This document shows positions 29,220-36,346 of a stretch of DNA of 64,000 nt, piece after piece. The translations under genes were made by a program, and so were the position numbers. The stretch is from ZC4RG20 sp963702105 (lineage in GTDB: Bacteria > Pseudomonadota > Gammaproteobacteria > Steroidobacterales > Rariloculaceae): positions 2,542,001 through 2,606,000 of the forward strand of contig OY969712.1 in assembly GCA_963702105.1 (NCBI GenBank). Reading direction: 5' to 3'. The stretch's first letter is position 1. Every line of letters begins with the position of its first letter. The notes under the pieces are model-generated. The model saw nothing but the letters and a program-made list of their open reading frames with translations. It was not told the origin of the DNA and made no database searches.

Positions 29220-29810
29220 ATGGGCAAAGCCATGAAGAAACTCCTGCTCGGTGTTCTGTGCTCAAGCGTCGTCGCAATGCCGGCATTCGCGGCGCTCAAG
29301 GAGGGCGACATGGCCCCGAAGTTCGAGGCCAAGGCGTCACTGGCCGGAAAGGCATTCGAGTATTCGCTCGCCGATGCGTTGAAGAAGGGACCCGTAGTCG
29401 TCTATTTCTACCCGTCCGCGTACACCCAGGGCTGCGACATCGAAGCCCACACCTTTTCGGAAAACATGGAGAAGTTCAAAGCCGCGGGGGCGAGCGTGAT
29501 CGGCGTGTCCCTGGACAGCATCGACCGCCTCAACGACTTCTCGGCCGATCCGAAGTACTGCGCGGGCAAGCTGCCCGTCGCCTCGGACACGGCGGGCTCG
29601 ATCGCGAAATCCTTCGAGGTCGGCGTGCACGACGGCCGCGCGGGCCTCAAGGACGTCCGCGGCGTCGAAATCGGTCATGGCTTCGCCGACCGTACGACCT
29701 TCGTTCTCAACTCGGACGGCAAGGTGGCCGCGACGTTCGCCAACATTTCGCCGGCGGAGCACGTCATGAAGTCGCTCGAAGCAGTCAAGAGCATGCAGCA
29801 CGCCCACTGA
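29220..29810 (+). CDS. Exported BCP/PrxQ-type peroxiredoxin
   Basis: A thiol peroxidase directed to the periplasm. A signal peptide (LLLGVLCSSVVAMPAFA) precedes the thioredoxin-fold domain: LKEGDMAPKFEAKA, VVVYFYPSAYTQGCDIEAH with the peroxidatic Cys72, and DRTTFVLNSDGKV. The second cysteine five residues after the first, found in many PrxQ proteins, is absent; another Cys lies in DPKYCAGKLP. The ATG at 29220 or the one at 29232 (MKKLLLGV) may start it. The reductant is not encoded nearby. Confidence 0.88.
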   Translation: MGKAMKKLLLGVLCSSVVAMPAFAALKEGDMAPKFEAKASLAGKAFEYSLADALKKGPVVVYFYPSAYTQGCDIEAHTFSENMEKFKAAGASVIGVSLDSIDRLNDFSADPKYCAGKLPVASDTAGSIAKSFEVGVHDGRAGLKDVRGVEIGHGFADRTTFVLNSDGKVAATFANISPAEHVMKSLEAVKSMQHAH

Positions 29811-29833
29811 GCGGCGCCGCTCCAGTATCATGG

Positions 29834-29859
29834 CCGGCGGGGCGCACACGCCCCGCCGG
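29834..29859. terminator. Hairpin terminator after peroxiredoxin
   Basis: CCGGCGGGGCG (29834-29844) pairs exactly with CGCCCCGCCGG (29849-29859) around CACA, 24 bases after the peroxiredoxin stop. There is no long T-run. Its position suggests that the downstream RNase HII starts at GTG 29905 rather than at ATG 29830. Confidence 0.55.
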
Positions 29860-29904
29860 TCTCGCGCTCCGCGGGTCCCGGCCGGAAACCCGCCGCCAGT
29901 CCGA

Positions 29905-30867
29905 GTGAAACCCTTGTCGTCGAGCCTTGCCAAGCTCTCGATCGAGCAGATTCGCGAACGCTATGCCCGCGACGGCCTCGCGGTCTCCCCGCAGCTGCTC
30001 AACAAGCTCAAGCGCGATCCGCGCCGCGGCGTTCGCCGCCTCTATGAGACGCTGCTGAAGCGCTACGAGCGTGAGCGCTCAGAGAGGCTGCGCATCGACG
30101 CCATGCTGAACTTCGAGCGCGTACTGTGGCGCTCGGGCGTCACGCGCGTCGCCGGGGTAGACGAGGCTGGGACGGGGCCGCTCGCGGGCCCCGTCGTCGC
30201 TGCCGCGGTCGTCTTCCCGCCCCACACCGAGCTCGCCGGCATCGACGACTCCAAGCGCCTCGACCCCGAGCAGCGCGCCGAGGCGGAGCGGACGATACGC
30301 GCGGCGGCCTCCGGCGTCGGCGTCGGCGTCGCCGAGGTCGAGGAGATAGATCGCGTCAACATTTATCAGGCTGCGCTGCTCGCGATGCGGCGTGCCGTCG
30401 AGGGCCTGCCGGAGCCCCCCGAGCACGTGCTCGTGGACGCGCGCAACATCCCGGGCATCGCGATGCCCCAGAACGCCTTCAACAAGGGCGACGGCCTCGA
30501 CTTCTCGATCGCGGCCGCATCGATCATTGCAAAAACCCACCGCGACCGCCTCATGGACGCGCTCGCCGGGATCCACCCGGGCTACGGCTTCGAGCGGCAC
30601 AAGGGCTACGGCACGCCCGAGCACCAGGACGCAATCCGCCGGCTCGGCCCGTGCCCGATCCATCGGCGCTCTTTCACGTTTCTGCGCGAGCTGCGCGGCG
30701 AATACTCGGCCCTGTTCTACGACCTCAAACAGCGCCTCGAGGCGGCCCACGGCGCTTCCGCCCTCGAAACCGTCGAGACGGAGATCGGAGCCTGCCGCGA
30801 GGCGCTCGAGGAGAACGAGCAGCGCAAGCTCAGGCTCGTGCTGACGCGGCGCTGGAAGGCGCTGTAG
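29905..30867 (+). CDS. RNase HII-like protein with altered GxG motif and extensions
   Basis: An endoribonuclease-fold protein acting on RNA in RNA-DNA hybrids. The DEDD residues are Asp86 and Glu87 (VAGVDEAGTGPLAGPVV), Asp178 (VLVDARN) and Asp214 (IIAKTHRDRLM), and the ending YGTPEHQDAIRRLGPCPIHR is typical. Two features are odd. The GRG motif that reads the RNA-DNA junction in RNase HII is GTG here, as in RNase HIII. The protein also has an N-terminal extension (LSIEQIRERYA) like that of Bacillus RNase HII and about 55 extra C-terminal residues. At 320 residues it is well above the usual 200. Start GTG 29905 is preferred, with ATG 29830 possible. The genome may hold a second, standard rnhB elsewhere. 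Confidence 0.8.
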   Translation: MKPLSSSLAKLSIEQIRERYARDGLAVSPQLLNKLKRDPRRGVRRLYETLLKRYERERSERLRIDAMLNFERVLWRSGVTRVAGVDEAGTGPLAGPVVAAAVVFPPHTELAGIDDSKRLDPEQRAEAERTIRAAASGVGVGVAEVEEIDRVNIYQAALLAMRRAVEGLPEPPEHVLVDARNIPGIAMPQNAFNKGDGLDFSIAAASIIAKTHRDRLMDALAGIHPGYGFERHKGYGTPEHQDAIRRLGPCPIHRRSFTFLRELRGEYSALFYDLKQRLEAAHGASALETVETEIGACREALEENEQRKLRLVLTRRWKAL

Positions 30868-31090
30868 CCGTCGGCGAAGCCCCGGCTCGCGCCCAACGGG
30901 CCTCGGCGACCGGTCAGCAAGCGGCGTCCCGCCGCGCCTAATCGGGCCGACCGGCCAGGAATGGCGCTCGCCGCCCGCGTCGGCCGGCGCTCTAATGCCC
31001 CACGTGCACGGCGCCTCGAGACGCGCACAGGCGCGCCGCGATCGGCGCACGGCACGCCCACGGAAAGTCGCAGGACAAGGAGGAAGTCCA

Positions 31091-31306
31091 ATGAGGGAAC
31101 TGACGACACTCGAGCTCGAACAGGTCGGCGGCGCCGGCACCGTCGCGGAACTGGCAAAGGGTCTGGCCTCCTTCGGCACGGCACTCGTCGGCGTCGGCGG
31201 CGTCATGGCGCTGGTTCCCGGCGGGCAGGCGGCGGGCCTCCTGGTGGCCCTCAACGGCGCCGTCTACGTCGGTGCGGGCCTGCTGTTGCAGATGGGCGGC
31301 TCGTAG
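31091..31306 (+). CDS. Double-glycine-leader peptide, candidate class II microcin
   Basis: A 71-residue precursor. The leader MRELTTLELEQVGGA fits the consensus of bacteriocin and microcin leaders cut by C39 peptidase-ABC exporters: Leu at -12, Glu-Leu at -8/-7, Val at -4 and Gly-Ala at -2/-1. The predicted mature 56 residues are strongly hydrophobic and Gly/Ala-rich (LVGVGGVMALVPGGQAAGLL), with GxxxG-like spacings expected of membrane-inserting helices. There is no cysteine. A strong AAGGAGGAAG ribosome site precedes ATG 31091. The 84-residue membrane protein 60 bases downstream would be the immunity protein. No exporter is present in the window. Confidence 0.7.
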   Translation: MRELTTLELEQVGGAGTVAELAKGLASFGTALVGVGGVMALVPGGQAAGLLVALNGAVYVGAGLLLQMGGS

Positions 31307-31366
31307 ACGCGGAGGATCGCGGCCGGCAGCGCCGCGTGCGCCGCCGGCCGCTTTGCGGAGGCAAGC

Positions 31367-31621
31367 ATGCGCAAGGAGCTCATTCCGTGGCTCGTCATGG
31401 GCTACGCGCTCGCCGTCGTCGTCGCCGAGCTCGTCGGCGTGCCCGGCTGGCTCGCGCGCCTGCACGTCATTCCCTGGGCGGGGCTCGCCGCCGGCCTGGG
31501 TGGCTGGCTCGCTTACGAGAATGCGGCTCGGCCTTGGCGTATTGCGGTGCTCGCGGGGCTGCTCGCGGTGTTTACGCTGTCGCTCCTCGTCTTGCGGCAT
31601 CGGATACTCGAGGTGCTGTAA
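31367..31621 (+). CDS. Small three-helix membrane protein, candidate immunity protein
   Basis: An 84-residue protein with three predicted membrane helices: about 7-25 (PWLVMGYALAVVVAELVG), 32-50 (HVIPWAGLAAGLGGWLAY) and 58-77 (RIAVLAGLLAVFTLSLLVL). It has basic residues at the N-terminus and between helices. GGAGGC lies before the ATG. I recognise no family. Its size, topology and place right after a leader peptide gene are what one expects of a bacteriocin immunity protein, but that is inference from context. Confidence 0.6.
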   Translation: MRKELIPWLVMGYALAVVVAELVGVPGWLARLHVIPWAGLAAGLGGWLAYENAARPWRIAVLAGLLAVFTLSLLVLRHRILEVL

Positions 31622-31732
31622 GCGGGCTGGAGCGCGATTCACGAACGGCCGACGGCGGTACTCGGTGTGGCCCCAGCAGCGTCGGTGTTACCCTCTCGCG
31701 ACGACGTGGAAACAATTCTGAGGGGGTTCTCG

Positions 31733-32779
31733 ATGAAGTCCGCAATCTGGAGCGGCTGCGCAATCGTAGCCGCGGGCCTTACGCTCGTCTCCGGCGTCGC
31801 GTCCGCTCAATCCGGGGCGCAATGCGACCGCGCGTGCCTCGAGGGGTTCGTGGACCGTTACTTCAAGGCGGTCATCGACGACGACCCGAGCGAGGTGCCG
31901 CTTTCGATCAACGTCAGGTTCACCGAAAACGCGCAGCAGCTGCCGGTCGGCGAGGGCCTCTGGAAAAGCATGAAGGCGGCCGGCAAGTACCGGCTGTTCG
32001 TCACGGACGTGCCGGCCGGCCAGGTCGGCCTCATCACGACCGTCGAGGAGGACGCGCGCGATCCGGATAAGTCGATTCCGGCCGCCATGGCCTTGAGGCT
32101 CAAGGTCGTGGACGGCAAGATCGCGGAAATCGAGCAGATGGTCGTCCGCGACGAGATGACGGCGAAGCGCATCGAGGCCATGGGCCGCCCGCGGGAGGCC
32201 TTCTTGACGGCTATTCCCGACGCCAAACGCATGTCCCGGCACGATCTCGTCATGACGGCCAACGCCTATTTCTCCGGAATGCAGCGTAACGACGGCAAGG
32301 GCGACTATCCCTTCGCCGAAGACTGCGACCGCTACGAGAACGGTGCGCACACGACGAACGTGCCGCTTAAGCCGGGTCAGAAGGCGCCGAATCCGGCGAC
32401 GGCTGCGATGTATTCGGCCAATTGGACCTGCATGCAGCAGTTCAAGTCGGGCCTCTTGCACTTCGTCTCGAGAATCCGGGATCGGCGCTTCGTCGCGGTC
32501 GATCGAGAACGCGGCATCGTCATGGCCATCGGGTTCTTCGACCACATGGCTGGCGACACGCGCACGTTCCAGACGCCGTCCGGCCGCACGGTCACGGCCG
32601 GGCCGACGCAGCCGTGGACTTGGTACCTCTGCGAAGTATTCAAGATCCACGACCATAAGATCGGCCCCATCGAGGCCCTGCTCGAGCACCCACCCTACGG
32701 CATGCTCTCGGGCTGGAGCAGCTACGCCGACGGCATGTCGGACCGTGCTCAGGACGTGACGGGCTACCCGGAGCAGTAG
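31733..32779 (+). CDS. Secreted NTF2-like (DUF8021-like) protein, paralogue
   Basis: A 348-residue exported protein, paralogous to the one at 6597-7538. The signal peptide ends near GVASAQ. The mature protein starts CDRACLEGFVDRYFKAVI and has FTENAQQLPVGEGLW, ALRLKVVDGKIAEIEQMVV and a second fold around RHDLVMTANAYFSGMQRND and FVAVDRERGIVMAIGFFDH. ATG 31733 follows GAGGGGG. Function is unknown; both copies lie near quinoprotein or TonB genes. It ends opposite the TonB receptor with a strong hairpin between them. Confidence 0.7.
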   Translation: MKSAIWSGCAIVAAGLTLVSGVASAQSGAQCDRACLEGFVDRYFKAVIDDDPSEVPLSINVRFTENAQQLPVGEGLWKSMKAAGKYRLFVTDVPAGQVGLITTVEEDARDPDKSIPAAMALRLKVVDGKIAEIEQMVVRDEMTAKRIEAMGRPREAFLTAIPDAKRMSRHDLVMTANAYFSGMQRNDGKGDYPFAEDCDRYENGAHTTNVPLKPGQKAPNPATAAMYSANWTCMQQFKSGLLHFVSRIRDRRFVAVDRERGIVMAIGFFDHMAGDTRTFQTPSGRTVTAGPTQPWTWYLCEVFKIHDHKIGPIEALLEHPPYGMLSGWSSYADGMSDRAQDVTGYPEQ

Positions 32780-32790
32780 CGGGCGGCTCG

Positions 32791-32824
32791 CCGCGGACCC
32801 GGCCCGCAAGGCCCGGGTCCGCGG
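32791..32824. terminator. 12-bp inverted repeat between convergent genes
   Basis: CCGCGGACCCGG (32791-32802) and CCGGGTCCGCGG (32813-32824) pair perfectly around 10 bases, between the NTF2-like gene and the TonB receptor. This is a likely two-way terminator. Confidence 0.6.
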
Positions 32825-32839
32825 GACCGCCCCTCCCCC

Positions 32840-35509
32840 TTACTGGAAGTTACGCCGCAACACGAGCTCCCACATGCGCGGCTCGCCCGGCGAGCCCATC
32901 GTGTTCTGCCCGCCCGGCGCGGCGAAGCTGTACCAATAGAACTTGTTCATCAGGTTCGTGACCTCGAGCGCCATGGACCAGTCCTGATTGCTCGTCTCGT
33001 AGGTCAGCCGCGTGTTGTACAGACTGTAGGCCGGGATGATGTTGATCGCGGGATCCGGCTCGACGCCCGGCGCCGAGTTCGTATCGTGCGACGTATAGGT
33101 CCAATCCAGCCGCGGCGTGAGGCTCGCACCGCCCGGCAAATGAATCGCGTACTGAATACCCCCGCTCATGGTCGTCGTCGGCTGAATCAGCGAGTCGGGG
33201 TTGCGGTAGCCGAGGTCGTTCGGGTTGCTCACGTCCGAGGTGAACTTGTTGTAGCCCACCGAGAAGTTCATCGTGAATTCCCCGAACGGGTTGGCCGTCG
33301 CCTCGAGCTCGACGCCCTTGACCTTGCCCGGCGCGCTGAAGAACGCGAACCAGTTCCAGCCGTTCTGTCCGGCGAGCGGAGTGCCCGGCGGACAGACGCC
33401 GCCCAGCGGGCCGAACACCGGCGTGCCGGGATCGGGCGAGTTGAACGGCGTGCACTGGGCCGCGTTGGTCGTCACGACGCGCGGGCTGTAGTCCATATAG
33501 AACACGTCGGCGTTGAGGCGAAGGCGCCGGTTGATGAGGTCGCCCTTGTAGCCCGTCTCGTAGGAAGTGACCTGCTCCTGCGGGAACGGCTGCAGCTGAC
33601 CGGGCGTCCACGGCCGAGGCTGGAAGCCCGCCGACCTGAAGCCCGTCGAGACCGTCCCGTAGACCATGCCTGCGCTCGGGAAATCGTAGTTGATGCCAGC
33701 CGTCCAGTCGTAGCGGCCGGCCGAGCTCACGGCCGGCTCGGCGATCTGCAGAAAGGCGCCGTGATCGAACGTGTACTCCTTCTTCTCGTTCGTATAGCGC
33801 AGACCGGCGGTCACGGACAGCGCTTGGGTGACGTCGAAGACGCCGTGGATGAACGCCGATTCGTTGGTCGTGTGGAACGAGTCGTTCTGGCTGAACTCCG
33901 GGATGATCCCGAGGTAGTTGAACGGCTGCAGATGGACGCGGCCGCCGAGATGGGAGTGTGCATCGTAGTAGAAAAGACCCGTCGTCCAGTTGAGCTTCTC
34001 GCGGATCGCGTTGCCGCTGAACTGGACCTCCGCCGTACGCTGCTTGTGGTCGAGAATATTGAACGTCGTCGTGAGGTCGAGCGGCGTCCCGTCCCCGGTC
34101 GTGAAGATCGTATGATAGGAACGATACGAGCCCACCCACTTCATGTGAATGTTGTCGGTCAGGTCGTATTCGACCGTATTCGCGAGGCCCCAGGACTTGC
34201 TGAAGTCGTGGTCCGTCCAACCCTTGTTCTCGATTGGATCCTGATACGTCTCGAACGATTGATAGCTCTGTTCGGGCCGGTCGAAGCGGGCCCCGATGCC
34301 GTCGATGCCCATGGCCGGCAGGATCTGACCGGAAATGAGAAACGGATCGAGCGGAAACGCGCGCGGCTCCTTCTCTACGCCGCCCCAGGCCTCGCTGTTG
34401 TCGTTGAGGTAGTCGGTCGTCAGCATGACGTCGAGGCGCTTTTGCGGGTTGTAGCGCAGGCTCACGCGGGCGCCCTGCTTGTCGATGCCGCGTTCGGAGC
34501 CGATCTTGCAGCCGTCGCGCGCGGCGCTCGGCTGATACTCCGGATAGGAGAACGCGTTGTCCTCGGGGCTGCCCGGCGTGACCATGACGGGCGAGTATAT
34601 CGGCGTGCCGAAGGGCGAGGTGCCCGTGAGCGTCACGCCGCCGATGCCGTCGCCGATGCCGGCGAGCTCGGGCGTGCCTTCGGCCTTCATCTCGCAAGTG
34701 AAATCGAGCCGATCGATGTAGCCGTCCCGGTGTTTCGACATGCCGACGGCGCGCAGCGCGAGCTTGTCGCCGAGAATGGGAATGTCGAAGCCGCCGCGGA
34801 CGTCCACATGATTGTAGTTGCCGTAGGTCGCCTCCACGTAGCCCGTGTTGTCGCCCAAGGGCTTCTTCGTGATGAGGCGGATCGCGCCGCCCAGCGAGTT
34901 CTTGCCGAACAGTGTGCCCTGCGGACCGCGTAACACCTCGACGCGGTCGATGTCGGCCAAGTCGAAGGCCGAGCTCGCGAGCGTGCCGAAATACACGTCG
35001 TCGATGTAGATGCCGACGGCGGGCTCGGTCGCGTAAATGTAGTCCGAGGCGATGACGCCGCGGATGCCGATGGTCGGGTTCTGGCCGCCGGGCCTGATGT
35101 AGGCGTTCGGAACCACGGCGCCGATCTGATCGACGTTGGTCAGGTTTCTGACTTTGAGATCGTTCGAGGTAAAGGCCGACACCGCGAGCGGCGTCTGCTC
35201 GAGGCTCTCCGCGCGAAACCGCGCGGTTACGACGACTTCCTCGATGTGGCCCGTTCCGGCCGTGGCCGAGGCATTCGAATCACTCGAGGCATTCGAATCA
35301 CTCGAGGCATTCGAGCCGTTCGAGGCATCCGTTCCGTTCGACGTGCGCGACGTCGATGCGGCGGCCGAGGACGCCTGCGCACTCGCTCCCGCAGGATTGA
35401 GCGCGAGAAGCACGGCCGCCGCGACGGCGCTGACCGCGAGGACCGGCGCGCTGGTGTGCTGATTTCGGCGCCGGACGACGGCCGATCTTCTCCCTACCAA
35501 GGTCTTCAT
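32840..35509 (-). CDS. TonB-dependent outer-membrane receptor
   Basis: An 889-residue active-transport receptor. A signal peptide (to about residue 45) is followed by a Ser/Asn-rich stretch containing repeated DSNASS, then the TonB box-like HIEEVVVTARFR. The plug holds IGIRGVIASDYIYATEP and VEVLRGPQGTLFGKNSLGGAI. A 22-strand barrel follows, ending WELVLRRNFQ. It resembles receptors for iron complexes, steroids or plant-derived compounds, but the ligand cannot be told. ATG 35509 follows GGGGGAG. It is transcribed alone, with a long upstream region and no neighbouring sigma/anti-sigma pair. Confidence 0.92.
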   Translation of the reverse strand: MKTLVGRRSAVVRRRNQHTSAPVLAVSAVAAAVLLALNPAGASAQASSAAASTSRTSNGTDASNGSNASSDSNASSDSNASATAGTGHIEEVVVTARFRAESLEQTPLAVSAFTSNDLKVRNLTNVDQIGAVVPNAYIRPGGQNPTIGIRGVIASDYIYATEPAVGIYIDDVYFGTLASSAFDLADIDRVEVLRGPQGTLFGKNSLGGAIRLITKKPLGDNTGYVEATYGNYNHVDVRGGFDIPILGDKLALRAVGMSKHRDGYIDRLDFTCEMKAEGTPELAGIGDGIGGVTLTGTSPFGTPIYSPVMVTPGSPEDNAFSYPEYQPSAARDGCKIGSERGIDKQGARVSLRYNPQKRLDVMLTTDYLNDNSEAWGGVEKEPRAFPLDPFLISGQILPAMGIDGIGARFDRPEQSYQSFETYQDPIENKGWTDHDFSKSWGLANTVEYDLTDNIHMKWVGSYRSYHTIFTTGDGTPLDLTTTFNILDHKQRTAEVQFSGNAIREKLNWTTGLFYYDAHSHLGGRVHLQPFNYLGIIPEFSQNDSFHTTNESAFIHGVFDVTQALSVTAGLRYTNEKKEYTFDHGAFLQIAEPAVSSAGRYDWTAGINYDFPSAGMVYGTVSTGFRSAGFQPRPWTPGQLQPFPQEQVTSYETGYKGDLINRRLRLNADVFYMDYSPRVVTTNAAQCTPFNSPDPGTPVFGPLGGVCPPGTPLAGQNGWNWFAFFSAPGKVKGVELEATANPFGEFTMNFSVGYNKFTSDVSNPNDLGYRNPDSLIQPTTTMSGGIQYAIHLPGGASLTPRLDWTYTSHDTNSAPGVEPDPAINIIPAYSLYNTRLTYETSNQDWSMALEVTNLMNKFYWYSFAAPGGQNTMGSPGEPRMWELVLRRNFQ
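35267..35320 (-). repeat. 18-bp tandem repeat in TonB receptor N-terminus
   Basis: Three copies of an 18-base unit (plus-strand GAGGCATTCGAATCACTC), the last one diverged, encode the DSNASS repeats between the signal peptide and the TonB box. They keep the frame and could vary in number. Confidence 0.75.
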
Positions 35510-36142
35510 GAAAACGACTCCCCCTTCTACACGTCAAGTTCTCAGTTGCCTGCAATGACGCTGCGCTCGGATGAACGCGCGTCTTGGATACCGCTTATCC
35601 TCGCGCCCTGGCGTTGTCGCGCTCGCGCGACGGCCTTCCGCGACCGTCGTCGGACGGCGACCGAGCCGCTCGAAGCCGGGGCCGACGCCCGCGACGGACG
35701 GCGGCCGGTATGGGCCAGCGGCAAAGGGACGCACGGCGAAACGCCGTCGCGCCGCGCCCGGCGGGCGCTGAAATCGAACCGCGGCGGGCCCTCGACATTC
35801 GGTCAGCTCGAGGAAGCCGCGCGGCGCAAGAGACGGTCGATGCTTGGCACAGTCTATCGAGTGTAGGAAATACGCAACGCTCGGTCAATTGAGTCGTTGC
35901 GATATGGCATCTTTGTGACTGCCGTTTTTTAAGGGTTTTTACTCGATAGTGCCTCTGTCGCTACAACCCCCAGGCGAGAAAAAGGCCGAAATGAGACCGA
36001 ATGCCCGGTGCCCGCCGAGGCCCGGAAGCGGGAGCGGACACGGCGCCAGGGGGGCACCGGGGCCGCCGTGGCAGCGGCGCGGGGGCGGGCGCGGCTGCGT
36101 CGCGGTGTTGGCGCGGCGGCGGCCGCGGGAGTTGACGCGGCT
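35510..36142. other. Long intergenic region upstream of the TonB receptor
   Basis: About 630 bases between the divergent TonB receptor and the end of a minus-strand gene. The receptor promoter should lie near 35520-35600. An AT-richer pocket at 35860-35960 contains an inverted repeat and T-runs. Long open frames on both strands have no recognisable similarity and are typical of GC-rich DNA, so no gene is called. Confidence 0.5.
35873..35901. promoter_or_regulatory. Inverted repeat CGCAACG/CGTTGCG
   Basis: Two 7-base arms 15 bases apart, in an AT-richer pocket about 365 bases upstream of the TonB receptor. It could be a regulator-binding site or part of an upstream promoter; nothing else supports a choice. 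Confidence 0.3.
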
Positions 36143-36152
36143 CTAGAGCCGC
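36137..36152. terminator. Palindromic hairpin over a stop codon
   Basis: GCGGCTCTAGAGCCGC is a perfect palindrome containing the stop codon of the 67-residue membrane protein. It probably helps end the Rieske-PQQ dehydrogenase transcript. Confidence 0.4.
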
Positions 36153-36346
36153 ACGAAGTAAGGTACGGCGAGCAGCGCGATGCCGATCGCGACGAGCAGG
36201 AAGGTGTTGGCGACGAAGTACGGAAATACCATGAGCCCCACGCCGCAGAGCAGCGGCACGACGGCGCGCTGGCGCTTGCCGTAGACGAAGAAGCCGAGGC
36301 CGATCGAGCCGAACAGCAGGCCCCACAGCAGCGGCGCGTCGCTCAA
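36143..36346 (-). CDS. Small conserved two-helix-hairpin membrane protein
   Basis: A 67-residue protein with hydrophobic segments PLLWGLLFGSIGLGFFVYG, AVVPLLCGVGLMVFPYFV and LLVAIGIALLAVPYF. I recognise the pattern (LLFGSIGLGFFVYGKRQ) from a widespread small protein often annotated, without good evidence, as an amino acid transport protein. The start is TTG at 36346, overlapping the TGA of the PQQ dehydrogenase (TTGA), so translation is coupled. It may be a membrane partner of the dehydrogenase or an unrelated passenger. Confidence 0.7.
   Translation of the reverse strand: MSDAPLLWGLLFGSIGLGFFVYGKRQRAVVPLLCGVGLMVFPYFVANTFLLVAIGIALLAVPYFVRL

Noticed and set aside
31091..31306. Reading the 71-residue peptide as a simple holin or membrane toxin.
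   Set aside because: The leader matches the exporter consensus at all key positions, which a holin would not need; a toxin role cannot be fully excluded.
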